A stretch of DNA of 53,471 nt. Source: Epilithonimonas bovis DSM 19482 (GTDB lineage: Bacteria; Bacteroidota; Bacteroidia; Flavobacteriales; Weeksellaceae). Made by a program: the position numbers and the translations under genes. This document shows, in pieces, positions 36,429 through 45,758 of this stretch. The stretch covers positions 1-53,471 of the forward strand of contig NZ_FTPU01000022.1 in NCBI RefSeq assembly GCF_900108115.1, in the 5' to 3' direction. Position 1 is the stretch's first letter, and every line of letters begins with the position of its first letter. The notes under the pieces are model-generated. The model did no database searches. It was not told the DNA's origin and saw nothing but the letters and a program-made list of their open reading frames with translations.

Positions 36429-38003
36429 ATGACCATTGGTTTCCAAAATATTGACAGCATTCCGCAGCTTATCAAAGACTTTTTATCACAGGATCTGGAC
36501 GGATTTCGGGATAAAGTGTTTGGCCTGGATAATTTCAAAAATCAGATTGCAGAGAAACAAAATGCTTTTTCAGCTGAGCAGAGAGAACAACTGTACAATA
36601 CAATTTTTTCCCAAAACAGTGATGGACAAATGTCTCTAAAGCAGATGGAGAATTTGTTTTTTCTAAAGGATCAGCAGACCTTTACCATTACAACGGGACA
36701 TCAACTAAATCTCTTTACAGGCCCTGTTTTCTTTATTTACAAGATCCTGCAAACCATAAAAACAGCCGCGTTCCTTAAACAGAACTTCCCAGAGTATAAT
36801 TTTGTGCCTATATTTTGGATGGCGACAGAAGATCATGATTTCGAAGAAATCAACCATTTCAAAACGAGGGATCATTATTATGAAGTGAATGGGAAATCGG
36901 GTGGTGATGTGGGGAATATCAGGATTGAAGACCAGTTTTTTATTAATGAATTCGAAAAAGAATTCAAAGATAACCTGTACGGAACCGAACTGATTCTCTG
37001 GATCAAAAAGGCCTATCAAAAAGGCAAAACACATACGCAGGCCATTCGTTATCTGGTAAACCAGTTGTTTTCTGACTACGGATTGCTGACCCTGGATGGT
37101 AATGAAAAGGTTTTGAAAGATCAGGCAAAAGATATTTTCCGGAAAGAATTATTGCAGGACCAGCTTTTTGAGACTACTAAAAACCAACGTCATTTCTTTG
37201 AAGAAAAATACCACAAAGTCCAGGTCAATCCAAGGGAAATCAACCTTTTTTATTTGACCGAAACAAGGAACCGGATTGAGAAAATCAATGAAAATTATTT
37301 TGTCCTAGATACAGATCTCAAATTTTCAAGGGAAGAAATCCTTGCTGAATTAGAAAATTACCCGGAAAAATTTAGTCCCAATGCAGTGCTGCGCCCCGCT
37401 TATCAGGAAACAGTATTGCCCAATCTGGCTTATGTTGGCGGTAATGCAGAGATCATGTATTGGTTGGAGCTCAGAGATTATTTCACATCCGTCAATCTTC
37501 CTTTCCCAATTCTTATTCCGCGGAATTCGATGTTGTTTCTCGATAGGAAAACAGAACATAAAATTGAGAAATCTGGTTTAACGATTAGGGATTTCTTTGG
37601 GAATTTTGCCGAAGTTATCAATGAGAAATTATTGGAGGGTAACGAAATCCAATCACTTCTTTTACAGAAAGAGCAGGACCTGATTGAATCATTTTCAGAA
37701 ATAAAAGCTAAAGCTGAACTCACGGACAAATCATTTGGCAATCTTGTAAAAGCAGAAGAAACTCGGCAACTGAAATCTTTCAAAAGAATGCAAAAACGCC
37801 TGTTGAAAGCTGAAAAAATCAAACAATCCGAGAGATTTGACCAGATGCAGGATTTATTTTTAAAAGTACATCCGGGCGGAATCTGGCAGGAAAGGATTTT
37901 CAACTTTAGCGTGTTTTATGCAGACTATGGCAGGCAGTGGATTGAGGATTGTTATGAGGCAATAGATGTTCAAAAATCCGAACTTATAATTTGTACCATT
38001 TAA
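36429..38003 (+). CDS. bshC: bacillithiol biosynthesis cysteine-adding enzyme
   Basis: BshC attaches cysteine to glucosaminyl-malate in the last step of bacillithiol synthesis. The 524-residue product has the BshC landmarks TTGHQLNLFTGPVFFIYKIL, PIFWMATEDHDFEEINHF and PNAVLRPAYQETVLPNLAYV. GGNAEIMYWLEL and a C-terminal coiled coil (about 420-475) follow. Length is about that of characterised BshC proteins. The other bsh genes are not in the window. It is followed by a toxin-antitoxin pair. Confidence 0.93.
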   Translation: MTIGFQNIDSIPQLIKDFLSQDLDGFRDKVFGLDNFKNQIAEKQNAFSAEQREQLYNTIFSQNSDGQMSLKQMENLFFLKDQQTFTITTGHQLNLFTGPVFFIYKILQTIKTAAFLKQNFPEYNFVPIFWMATEDHDFEEINHFKTRDHYYEVNGKSGGDVGNIRIEDQFFINEFEKEFKDNLYGTELILWIKKAYQKGKTHTQAIRYLVNQLFSDYGLLTLDGNEKVLKDQAKDIFRKELLQDQLFETTKNQRHFFEEKYHKVQVNPREINLFYLTETRNRIEKINENYFVLDTDLKFSREEILAELENYPEKFSPNAVLRPAYQETVLPNLAYVGGNAEIMYWLELRDYFTSVNLPFPILIPRNSMLFLDRKTEHKIEKSGLTIRDFFGNFAEVINEKLLEGNEIQSLLLQKEQDLIESFSEIKAKAELTDKSFGNLVKAEETRQLKSFKRMQKRLLKAEKIKQSERFDQMQDLFLKVHPGGIWQERIFNFSVFYADYGRQWIEDCYEAIDVQKSELIICTI

Positions 38004-38045
38004 TTTGAGGGTTTTTGATGAGATACATCAGGGTTACAAATTTTG

Positions 38046-38053
38046 TATATTTG
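38046..38053 (+). promoter_or_regulatory. candidate -7 element of the toxin-antitoxin pair
   Basis: TATATTTG matches TAnnTTTG and lies 20 bp upstream of the antitoxin ATG at 38074, in the gap after bshC. This supports the internal ATG as the antitoxin start. Confidence 0.5.
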
Positions 38054-38073
38054 TTCAACCAATTCACTCTGTT

Positions 38074-38286
38074 ATGATAACGATTACGATAAACAAGCGC
38101 ACAAAAGCCGGTAAATTACTTTTTGAAATGGCAAAACTACTTTCTGAAAAAGAGAAAAGTGGAGTTACGATTGAAGAAGGCAAACCTCGCTATAACAAGG
38201 AGACAGAAACGGCCATAAAAGAAGCTCGCAATAGGAAAACTTCATCTGTAGATCTGGAAAATTTTAGAAAAGAATTATATTCCTGA
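38074..38286 (+). CDS. antitoxin of a YafQ-type toxin-antitoxin pair
   Basis: The 70-residue protein (MITITINKRTKAGKLLFEMA) has a short beta-strand-like start that could form a DNA-binding dimer. Lysine/glutamate-rich helices follow, fitting an intrinsically flexible antitoxin. The frame is open for 23 more codons upstream, but that extension overlaps a TATATTTG promoter box and bshC's end, so the ATG at 38074 is preferred. The toxin gene starts one base after its stop. It resembles DUF2683-like antitoxins; the family name is tentative. Confidence 0.75.
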   Translation: MITITINKRTKAGKLLFEMAKLLSEKEKSGVTIEEGKPRYNKETETAIKEARNRKTSSVDLENFRKELYS

Positions 38287-38287
38287 A

Positions 38288-38560
38288 ATGTATAATCTAG
38301 AACTGACCAATCAATTCAAAAAAGATATCAAACTTGCTAAGAAAAGAGGTTTGGATATGAAAAAACTTGACGAAGTTGTAACGGTTTTAGTTTCAGAAGG
38401 CAATCTCCCACAACAATTCAAACCACACAAACTTTCCGGGCAATATTCTGGGCTGTGGGAATGCCATATAAAATCTGACTGGCTGTTGATTTGGGAACAG
38501 AAAGAAGAAATCCGGCTCATATCTTTGATTAGAACTGGTAGCCATTCGGACTTGTTCTAA
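38288..38560 (+). CDS. YafQ-family mRNA interferase toxin
   Basis: The 90-residue RelE-superfamily toxin aligns with E. coli YafQ in length and catalytic pattern. It has HKLSGQYSGLWECHIKSDWL and LIRTGSHSDLF, giving H47, H60, D64, R82, H86 and terminal F90. YafQ cleaves mRNA on the ribosome. All catalytic positions are present, so the toxin should be active. The antitoxin lies directly upstream, the usual order. Confidence 0.9.
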   Translation: MYNLELTNQFKKDIKLAKKRGLDMKKLDEVVTVLVSEGNLPQQFKPHKLSGQYSGLWECHIKSDWLLIWEQKEEIRLISLIRTGSHSDLF

Positions 38561-38593
38561 GGCAAAAATTTCGTCCATTTAATTTGAAAGCGT

Positions 38594-38601
38594 TATTTTT
38601 G
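38594..38601 (+). promoter_or_regulatory. candidate -7 element for the LysM protein gene
   Basis: TATTTTTG matches TAnnTTTG, 19 bp upstream of the ATG at 38621. Confidence 0.45.
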
Positions 38602-38620
38602 TAAACATTATTAAAAAAGG

Positions 38621-40627
38621 ATGGTTAAAAAGATTTTCATTTTATCAGCACTTATAAGCTTTTTGGGGCTTTCTGCGCAGAAAACACACACTGTGGCACA
38701 AAAAGAAACGCCTTATGGGATTTCCCGTCAATATGGGTTAACAGTAGATGAACTGTACAGGCTCAATCCTTCCAAAAAAGACGGCAACCTCAAGATTGGT
38801 GATGTTCTGATTGTTTCAAAAAACGGATCCAGTCCTGTAAAAACCGCTGCGCCTGTAGTTGCAACATCTGCACCCAAAACCGGCAAGACCGGTACCATTG
38901 CTTTGCTGCCGAAACAAACCATATACGGGATTACCAAACAGTATCATATCTCCGAAGCTGATCTCAGAAAACTGAATCCGGAGCTGGATTCTCACTTGAA
39001 AATCGGTGATCTGGTCACTTTACCTGCCGACAATATTCAGAAATATGCGGGTTCTGCATCGCCTGCTCCGGCTCAAACTGTGGTAACACAAACTGTTACA
39101 GAAAAACCAGCCGAAGTAAAACCAGCTGTAAAAACCGAAACTAAAACTGAGACTTCTACAGATAACAGCTTGTATGTAGTTCAGGCAAAAGATAATTATT
39201 ATAAAATATCCAGGCAGTTTAACCTAACTCAGAAGCAGTTATTTGCACTTAACCCGGGTCTTGAATCGAGTGGATTGAAGCCAGGTGAAGCCATAAGAGT
39301 GGCAGGTACAGCATCTTTTGCGCCAGTACAGTCCTCCGGCGCTATTCAGGTTGAAGACAATTCGCAAAGCAATAATGCATCGGCGCCTATTACCAAAACT
39401 ACCGCAGCCGTTTCTAATAATACTGTTGCGTCTGGTTCAGCATCTGCCGACGATTATGTGACATACACTGTTCAAAGTGGTGATACGATGTTCAGTATTA
39501 TGAACCGGTTTAATGTGACTTTGGATCAGCTAATCAGCCTCAATCCCAATCTTTCTGACGGTTTGAAAGCTGGTATGACCCTTAAAATCAAAAAACAGGA
39601 TCCGATGTACTCCAAAAAAAGTGGCGATGTGTTGAGTGTTGTACTGATGCTGCCATTTGGTTTTGACGCCAATGATGCCAAGTACAGGACCATGGCGATG
39701 GATTTTTTGACAGGTGCCAAGTTGGCTGCTGAGAGAAATGCTGCAAACGGTCAAAAACTGGATATCAAAGTGGTAGATGCGGGAAATGAAAATACCTTCA
39801 AAAACAGCTTGTCGCAAATCAATCAGGATAATACAGACTTAATCGTTGGTCCGTTTTTCAAATCCAGCGTGTTAGAAGTCCTCAATTATGTGAATGATAA
39901 AAAAATACCGGTAGTTGCACCTTTTGCCAATTCTTCGGATCTTTTTGATTATAATAATCTGATCATTGTAGAAACAGAAAGTTCTGTTTATTCAGACAGG
40001 ATCGTGAAAGAAGTAGGCCAGGTTTATCAGGATCAGAAAATTTATATTGTTGCTGACAGCTCAAAAGCCAACGCTAATGCCATAAAGGACGGATTGGAAA
40101 AATCGCTTTCAAAACCTAATATTGTTATTGTTAACTCATCTTCAGACATTAAACTGGATACCAATATGATGACCGGCCAGGCGGTACCGGTAATTGCTGT
40201 TTTGGCGGATGATGATGAATCAGCGGGAGCTGCCTTTGCTTCTAAGATGGTTGCGCTTGGGAAACAGGCTGAAGGAAGCAAGGCTTTCAGTATGTTTTAC
40301 AGCCCTAGTTTTGAGAAAAATGTTGATGATCTTTCCAAAGTTAGCCTGGTATATCTGATGGACAGAAAAATAGATTACGAGGGTAGTTTTGAGAAAGAAG
40401 TGTTAGCTTCTTACAAAGCAAAATATTGTAAAACACCATCCAAATATGCTGTCATTGGTTTTGATGTGATGAATGATATGCTGACAAGAGAAAACAAAAA
40501 AGGCGAAATCTTCAAGCAGATTGGCAAAACCCAAACACAGTTGGCAACCAAATTTGAGTTTGTAAAAGCTAAGCCCAATGGTGCTTACATCAATAATGGT
40601 TACCGAGTTGTAAGATTGATGCAGTAA
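38621..40627 (+). CDS. exported four-LysM protein with periplasmic-binding-like domain
   Basis: The 668-residue protein has a signal peptide (MVKKIFILSALISFLGLSAQ) and four LysM repeats at about 22-66, 88-137, 184-230 and 278-326. The last is the most canonical (YTVQSGDTMFSIMNRFNVTL). LysM binds peptidoglycan or related GlcNAc polymers. Residues from about 335 to the end form a type-1 periplasmic binding fold (FLTGAKLAAERNAANGQKLD, DLIVGPFFKSSVLEVLNYVN, IPVVAPFANSSDL). LysM plus such a receptor fold is found in Bacteroidota. The ligand of the second domain is unknown, and it may have a structural role. Linkers are rich in Ala/Pro/Thr. Confidence 0.87.
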   Translation: MVKKIFILSALISFLGLSAQKTHTVAQKETPYGISRQYGLTVDELYRLNPSKKDGNLKIGDVLIVSKNGSSPVKTAAPVVATSAPKTGKTGTIALLPKQTIYGITKQYHISEADLRKLNPELDSHLKIGDLVTLPADNIQKYAGSASPAPAQTVVTQTVTEKPAEVKPAVKTETKTETSTDNSLYVVQAKDNYYKISRQFNLTQKQLFALNPGLESSGLKPGEAIRVAGTASFAPVQSSGAIQVEDNSQSNNASAPITKTTAAVSNNTVASGSASADDYVTYTVQSGDTMFSIMNRFNVTLDQLISLNPNLSDGLKAGMTLKIKKQDPMYSKKSGDVLSVVLMLPFGFDANDAKYRTMAMDFLTGAKLAAERNAANGQKLDIKVVDAGNENTFKNSLSQINQDNTDLIVGPFFKSSVLEVLNYVNDKKIPVVAPFANSSDLFDYNNLIIVETESSVYSDRIVKEVGQVYQDQKIYIVADSSKANANAIKDGLEKSLSKPNIVIVNSSSDIKLDTNMMTGQAVPVIAVLADDDESAGAAFASKMVALGKQAEGSKAFSMFYSPSFEKNVDDLSKVSLVYLMDRKIDYEGSFEKEVLASYKAKYCKTPSKYAVIGFDVMNDMLTRENKKGEIFKQIGKTQTQLATKFEFVKAKPNGAYINNGYRVVRLMQ

Positions 40628-40766
40628 GTTCTCGTTGATCTAATCGTTATTATTTCACCATTTATTGGCTCAATCATTAGCATTAAAATAGATACGCCAT
40701 TCAAATAAAAATTTTTAAACATTGATGGATTGATTAATTATCATTCATCAGTTATCATTTAAAGTT

Positions 40767-41642
40767 ATGAAAGCACTTGTATTTCCCGGGCAGGGTTCAC
40801 AGTTTGTCGGGATGGGAAAAGAACTGTACGATTCCCGAAAAGATGTGAAAGACCTGATGGATTCTGCCAATGACATCCTTGGTTTTGATCTTGTTTCTGT
40901 GATGTTTAATGGGACAGATGAGGACCTTAAAAAAACCAGCGTCACACAGCCAGCGATATTTCTTCACTCTGTAGCAGCGGTAAAAGTGGCCAACGGCCTT
41001 GGCGCACAGATGGTTGCAGGGCATTCTTTGGGTGAGTTTTCTGCATTGGTTGCCAATGGTGTTTTGTCTTTTGAAGACGGGCTGAAGTTGGTTTCAGAAA
41101 GAGCTCAGGCTATGCAGATGGCTTGTGACCTCAATCCTAGCTCTATGGCTGCGATTCTTGGTTTGGCAGATGAAAAAGTAGAAGAGATTTGTGCACAGAT
41201 TGATGGGATTGTTGTCCCCGCCAATTATAATTGCCCGGGGCAGTTGGTAATCTCAGGAGAAACCGCAGCTGTGGAAAAAGCCTGCGAAGCTATGAAAGCT
41301 GCTGGTGCAAAAAGAGCGTTATTGTTGCCTGTAAATGGTGCTTTCCATTCCCCGCTAATGATGCCGGCTCAGGAGCGGTTAGCTTCTGCGATAGAAAATA
41401 CAAAATTCCGCAATGCAACTATTCCGGTTTATCAGAATATTACGACTACCGCCGTTTCTGATCCGGAAGAAATTAAAAAAAATCTGATAGCACAGTTAAC
41501 TGGTCCTGTAAAATGGACACAGAGTGTACAGAATATGATAAAAGACGGCGCAACCAATTTTGTTGAAGTTGGACCGGGAAAAACGCTCCAAGGCCTGATC
41601 AAGAAAATCAATCCGGAAGTAACTGTTTCGTCTGCAATCTAA
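40767..41642 (+). CDS. fabD: malonyl-CoA:ACP transacylase
   Basis: FabD loads malonyl groups on acyl carrier protein for fatty-acid synthesis. The 291-residue product has FPGQGSQFVGMGKELYD at the N-terminus, the nucleophile elbow GHSLGEFSAL (S87), the active-site His in VNGAFHSPLM (about residue 194), and VEVGPGKTLQGL. All catalytic residues are present and the length is typical. Confidence 0.96.
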   Translation: MKALVFPGQGSQFVGMGKELYDSRKDVKDLMDSANDILGFDLVSVMFNGTDEDLKKTSVTQPAIFLHSVAAVKVANGLGAQMVAGHSLGEFSALVANGVLSFEDGLKLVSERAQAMQMACDLNPSSMAAILGLADEKVEEICAQIDGIVVPANYNCPGQLVISGETAAVEKACEAMKAAGAKRALLLPVNGAFHSPLMMPAQERLASAIENTKFRNATIPVYQNITTTAVSDPEEIKKNLIAQLTGPVKWTQSVQNMIKDGATNFVEVGPGKTLQGLIKKINPEVTVSSAI

Positions 41643-41752
41643 TTGTTTTGTAGCTCTGCAGAACCACACAGCAGTTTCCAAAATAAAATTAATATCAACT
41701 TTGTGATTGGACTCTCTTTTATGATCGTCACAAGAAAAACATAACAGCACAT

Positions 41753-42655
41753 ATGAAGAGAATTTTTTCTCCCGGTAAATTAATGCTTACCTCAGAATAT
41801 GTTGCTGTAGATGGCGCTCTTGTCCTGGCTGTACCTACTAAGCCGGGACAAGAGTTTTTTTATACAGAAACAGGAGATCAACGGGCATTGATTTTTTGGG
41901 ATGCAGATCATCAGAATCTGCCATGGCTAAAAATAGTGATTGATTACAGGAAGTGGCAGATCATAGAAACCAATAATGTAAGGGCAGCCGAATTCATCTT
42001 AAAAGTTCTCAAAAATGTCCAAAGTCTTTCTGTAACCCAATTAAAGAGTGATACCTCTTATCACATCAGGACCAATCTTCAGTTTCCTCCAGATTTTGGT
42101 TTGGGCAGCAGTTCCACATTAATGAATAATCTTGCAGAATGGGCAAATATTGATGCTTTTACTTTAAACGAAATCAGTTTGGGAGGAAGTGGTTATGATG
42201 TTGCGGTTGCCAAAGAAAAATCAGCCGTTCTGTACAGTCGTTTTCCTGAAAGAAGGTACGAAAAAATAGATTTCCAGCCGCATTTCAGGGATCAATTACT
42301 GTTTATCCATCTCAATCAAAAACAGGACAGCAGAGAGGGGATTTCTCATTACAGATCAAAACCGCGGTCCGCAGAAATGATTGATTTTTATACGGATCTT
42401 ACAAAAACAATTGTAGATTGTACTTCACTGGAAATGTTTGCGGATCTAATGACCATTCACGAACAAAAATTGTCCAACTTTCTTCAAGTGCCAACAGTGA
42501 AGGAAAAATACTTCCAAAACTGCCCGAGCTTTGTCAAAAGTTTGGGTGCATGGGGCGGAGATTTTGTGCTGACATCCAAATTTGGAGATTACAAAGACTA
42601 TTTTAAAAAGCAAGGTTTTACAAAAGTGTTTGATTGGTCAGAATTAATTAATTGA
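41753..42655 (+). CDS. GHMP kinase of the GYDIA type
   Basis: The 300-residue protein starts FSPGKLMLTSEYVAVDGALV, like mevalonate/homoserine kinases. It has the ATP-binding glycine loop FGLGSSSTLMNNLA and GGSGYDVAVAKEKSA. The last segment is the variant of the GYDIA signature that names this Bacteroidota subfamily; here it reads GYDVA. The natural substrate is unknown, though a mevalonate-pathway role is often proposed. It follows fabD by 110 bp on the same strand. Confidence 0.85.
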   Translation: MKRIFSPGKLMLTSEYVAVDGALVLAVPTKPGQEFFYTETGDQRALIFWDADHQNLPWLKIVIDYRKWQIIETNNVRAAEFILKVLKNVQSLSVTQLKSDTSYHIRTNLQFPPDFGLGSSSTLMNNLAEWANIDAFTLNEISLGGSGYDVAVAKEKSAVLYSRFPERRYEKIDFQPHFRDQLLFIHLNQKQDSREGISHYRSKPRSAEMIDFYTDLTKTIVDCTSLEMFADLMTIHEQKLSNFLQVPTVKEKYFQNCPSFVKSLGAWGGDFVLTSKFGDYKDYFKKQGFTKVFDWSELIN

Positions 42656-42709
42656 TTGTTAATTAATTATGAATTTTTATTGACCTGATGAATGTCATTT
42701 TATAAAAAC

Positions 42710-42739
42710 TTTGATAATTGCCTGATATTTTTACATTTG
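42710..42739 (+). promoter_or_regulatory. candidate sigma-A promoter of pckA
   Basis: TTTG (42710-42713), an 18-bp spacer and TACATTTG (42732-42739) match the Bacteroidota TTTG/TAnnTTTG promoter. The ATG of pckA is 31 bp further downstream. Confidence 0.65.
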
Positions 42740-42770
42740 TCGCAACACCCTAATCTTCAAAAAAAATATC

Positions 42771-44369
42771 ATGGACAAGCTAAAATCTTATCTAGAGCGT
42801 CAAGGCATTTCCAATCCCAAAGAAATTATCCATAATCCAAGTTACGAAGAAATTTTTCAGGCAGAAATAGATCCGGGTAATTCCGGTTTTGAAAAAGGAA
42901 TTCTTACAAAATCCGGAGCGGTGGCTGTAAAAACAGGTATTTTTACCGGACGTTCGCCGAAAGACCGATATATCGTAAAAGATAATGTTACAGAGGATAC
43001 TATCTGGTGGGATGGCCATATCAATCGGCCAACATCTGTAGAAATTTTTGATGAACTGAAAGATGTTGTTACAAAAGACCTCTCTGATGAAAGATTATAC
43101 GTCATCGATACCTTTTGTGGCTCTAATCAAGATACAAGACTGAAAGTAAGATTCGTAACCAAAGTGGCCTGGCAGGCTCATTTTGTGATGAATATGTTTA
43201 TCCGCCCTTCCAACTATGATCTTCAGCATTATGGCGAACCGGATTTTTTAGTCATTAATTCTTCAGAATCTGTTAATCCCCATTGGGAAAAGCACGGCCT
43301 TAATTCAGAAGTTTTTGTGATGTTTGATCTGACTAAAAAAATGCAGATTATCGGTGGAACCTGGTATGGTGGCGAGATGAAAAAAGGCATGTTTTCTATC
43401 ATGAATTACTATCTTCCGCTGAAGGGTATGGCCTCTATGCATTGTTCTGCCAATGTGGGAGAGAAAGGTGATGTTGCTGTATTTTTTGGTCTCTCCGGCA
43501 CGGGTAAAACCACGCTTTCCGCAGATCCCAAACGTTATCTGATAGGAGATGACGAACATGGCTGGGATAACAACGGAGTTTTTAATTACGAAGGTGGCTG
43601 CTATGCAAAGGTGATTGATCTAAGCAAGGAAAAAGAACCAGATATTTTTGGTGCCATCCGGAGAGATGCGCTGCTGGAAAACGTAGTAGTAGATGACAAC
43701 GGCAATGTAGATTACACCGACGGATCTATTACAGAAAATACAAGAGTATCTTACCCCATCTATTATATTAATAAAATTGTACTGCCATCCAAAGCTGGCC
43801 ATGCCAGCAAAATTATTTATCTTTCAGCAGATGCATTCGGGGTTTTGCCTCCGGTTTCTATCTTGACAGAGCAGCAGGCACAATATCATTTCTTGTGTGG
43901 CTATACTTCAAAATTAGCTGGGACAGAACGCGGGATTACAGAACCAACACCATCTTTTTCCCCGGCATTTGGAGAGGCATTTTTAACCCTTCACCCTACA
44001 AAATATTCTAGGACACTGATTGGGAAAATGAAGGAACACGGCGCCAAAGCATACCTTGTAAATACAGGTTGGAACGGTACCGGAAAAAGAATTTCTCTTA
44101 GAGATACCAGAGCAATTATTGATGCGATTATCGACGGAAGTATTGATAAGGCAGAAACCAGCAAGGTTCCTGTGATGAATCTGGAGTTTCCGGTGGCTTT
44201 GCCTGAGGTTTCAGACAATATCCTGGATCCTCGCGACAGCTATGAAAATAGCTCCGAATGGGAAACTAAAGCCAAAGATTTGGCCGCAAGGTACATCCAG
44301 TATTTTGAGCAATTTGCAGATAACGAAGAAGCCCGCAAATTAATTGCTTCGGGACCTACTTTATCATAG
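42771..44369 (+). CDS. pckA: phosphoenolpyruvate carboxykinase (ATP)
   Basis: It converts oxaloacetate to phosphoenolpyruvate for gluconeogenesis. The 532-residue protein has the substrate-binding segment [32 protein letters not shown], the kinase-1a P-loop GLSGTGKTT (about 241-248), the metal-binding [17 protein letters not shown], and [20 protein letters not shown] near the end. All are standard for the ATP-dependent class. It is followed by a strong terminator. Confidence 0.97.
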   Translation: MDKLKSYLERQGISNPKEIIHNPSYEEIFQAEIDPGNSGFEKGILTKSGAVAVKTGIFTGRSPKDRYIVKDNVTEDTIWWDGHINRPTSVEIFDELKDVVTKDLSDERLYVIDTFCGSNQDTRLKVRFVTKVAWQAHFVMNMFIRPSNYDLQHYGEPDFLVINSSESVNPHWEKHGLNSEVFVMFDLTKKMQIIGGTWYGGEMKKGMFSIMNYYLPLKGMASMHCSANVGEKGDVAVFFGLSGTGKTTLSADPKRYLIGDDEHGWDNNGVFNYEGGCYAKVIDLSKEKEPDIFGAIRRDALLENVVVDDNGNVDYTDGSITENTRVSYPIYYINKIVLPSKAGHASKIIYLSADAFGVLPPVSILTEQQAQYHFLCGYTSKLAGTERGITEPTPSFSPAFGEAFLTLHPTKYSRTLIGKMKEHGAKAYLVNTGWNGTGKRISLRDTRAIIDAIIDGSIDKAETSKVPVMNLEFPVALPEVSDNILDPRDSYENSSEWETKAKDLAARYIQYFEQFADNEEARKLIASGPTLS

Positions 44370-44389
44370 ATTTTAAGTTTAAAAATTGA

Positions 44390-44417
44390 AACGCTTCCGG
44401 ATTTGGAAGCGTTTTTT
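44390..44417. terminator. bidirectional terminator after pckA
   Basis: AACGCTTCC-ggattt-GGAAGCGTT with a T run on the plus side and an A run on the other. It ends pckA and also lies just past the convergent minus-strand gene at 44416. Confidence 0.9.
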
Positions 44418-44985
44418 ATTGTATCATTTTTCCATTTTGTTGCAGAATTAATTTATTATTTTGCTCAACTGTCAGATTTATTTCCGGTGAAGCTTTTTCA
44501 CCAATAATTTTTCTGTAAATTATATAATTGAACTCACCTTTTTTAAAGGTAATAGTATGATTGCCGCCGCTTCCATCCATGCTGATTTCGCCGTTTGTCA
44601 AAACCAAATCAGGTTTTGTAGATTCTTTTTTACCTAATTTCCAAGAAGCATAACGGTATTTTCCATTTTTGAGTTGATCAATTCTAATCAAATAATTTTG
44701 AGTTGAGAACTTGTAAACTGGTAATTTATATTGTCTCAATGTTGAAAACAGATTTTTCTTTTCGTTAAGAATAATTTTCTGTTTTTGATGAGCTTCAAAT
44801 GGACTTTGATAATTAAAGGCAATAATTCTTCCATCCGTATCAATCCAAAGGACTCCGTTATCCAGCATTATTCCTCTCCAGCCAACGTCACTCCATTGCT
44901 CAATTCTGGAAGTTGAAATTTGATTAATGCTTTTAGAGTCAAAAATCTGATCGAATCTCTTCTTGAAATCAGTTCCGTTTTGCAC
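44416..44985 (-). CDS. hypothetical protein, probably 5'-truncated
   Basis: From a GTG at 44985 the frame encodes 189 residues with no family I recognise. Features are VGWRGIMLDNGVLWIDTDGR, YKFSTQNYLIRIDQLKNGKY and a strand-rich C-terminus. No ATG is available. The same frame is open further back (SEIRLSTKREYPIPDVQNG) to a stop codon inside the end of the MBL gene. The sequence looks like a mature secreted beta-rich protein lacking its signal peptide, so the 5' end may have been lost when it was joined to the MBL gene. It is 35 bp downstream of that gene on the same strand. Confidence 0.55.
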   Translation of the reverse strand: MQNGTDFKKRFDQIFDSKSINQISTSRIEQWSDVGWRGIMLDNGVLWIDTDGRIIAFNYQSPFEAHQKQKIILNEKKNLFSTLRQYKLPVYKFSTQNYLIRIDQLKNGKYRYASWKLGKKESTKPDLVLTNGEISMDGSGGNHTITFKKGEFNYIIYRKIIGEKASPEINLTVEQNNKLILQQNGKMIQ

Positions 44986-45020
44986 ATCAGGTATTGGATA
45001 TTCTCTCTTGGTGCTAAGTC

Positions 45021-45659
45021 TTATTTCAGAAAAGGATTATGGGCTTTTTCAAAACCAACAGATGTCATTTCGCCGTGGCCGCTGTACACTTTGGTGTTCT
45101 CCGGCAAGGTCAGTAACTGACGGGTAATGCTGGATATCAATTGATCATAATTGCCTTTGTATAGATCGGTTCTGCCAATGCTCATCATAAAAAGCGCATC
45201 TCCGGAGATCACAAATTCATCATTTTCACTGTAAAAAGCCACGCTACCAGGAGAGTGCCCGGGAACATCCAAGACCTTAAAAGTATCAGAACCCAACTGG
45301 ATCTTATCTCCGTTTTTGATGTGCTGAATATCTCCCTTAAAGGGTGGGAAGAAGAAACCGTAATTTTTTGCGGTAAATGGACCGCGCTCCAGAATCTCTA
45401 TCTCCTGAGAATGGATCAAAACCGGGACTTTATACGTGTCGTAAGCCCATTGCAGCCCGATAATGTGATCTATATGGGCGTGGGTAAGCAGGATGTTTTG
45501 TATTTTAAGCTCTTTTGATGCGATAAAGTTGGCCAGTATATCTGTCTCAGCTTCAGGCATATTTCCCGGATCTATAAGAAAAGCTTCTTTTTTGTCGTTA
45601 TAAACAATATAAGTATTCTCAGAAAAAGGGTTGAAGGTAAAAGATTCTACGTTTAGCAT
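45021..45659 (-). CDS. MBL-fold metallo-hydrolase (glyoxalase II-like)
   Basis: The 212-residue protein has the metal-binding THAHIDHIIGL (HxHxDH, about residues 59-64), IDPGNMPEAETDI, VPGHSPGSVAFY, ISGDALF and YSGHGEMTSVGFEKAHNPF. These are the five motifs of the glyoxalase II-like MBL group. Members hydrolyse thioesters such as S-lactoylglutathione or relatives. In an organism with bacillithiol (bshC at 36429), a bacillithiol thioester is a possible substrate, but this is inference. Confidence 0.9.
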   Translation of the reverse strand: MLNVESFTFNPFSENTYIVYNDKKEAFLIDPGNMPEAETDILANFIASKELKIQNILLTHAHIDHIIGLQWAYDTYKVPVLIHSQEIEILERGPFTAKNYGFFFPPFKGDIQHIKNGDKIQLGSDTFKVLDVPGHSPGSVAFYSENDEFVISGDALFMMSIGRTDLYKGNYDQLISSITRQLLTLPENTKVYSGHGEMTSVGFEKAHNPFLK

Positions 45660-45758
45660 TTAATTATATTTAATGTAAAAATATAAAACATTATTTTAGC
45701 CTTTAGAAAAAGTTTCCTGTTGGATGGTGACTTTTCCGGACCCAATCAAATTAGTAAG

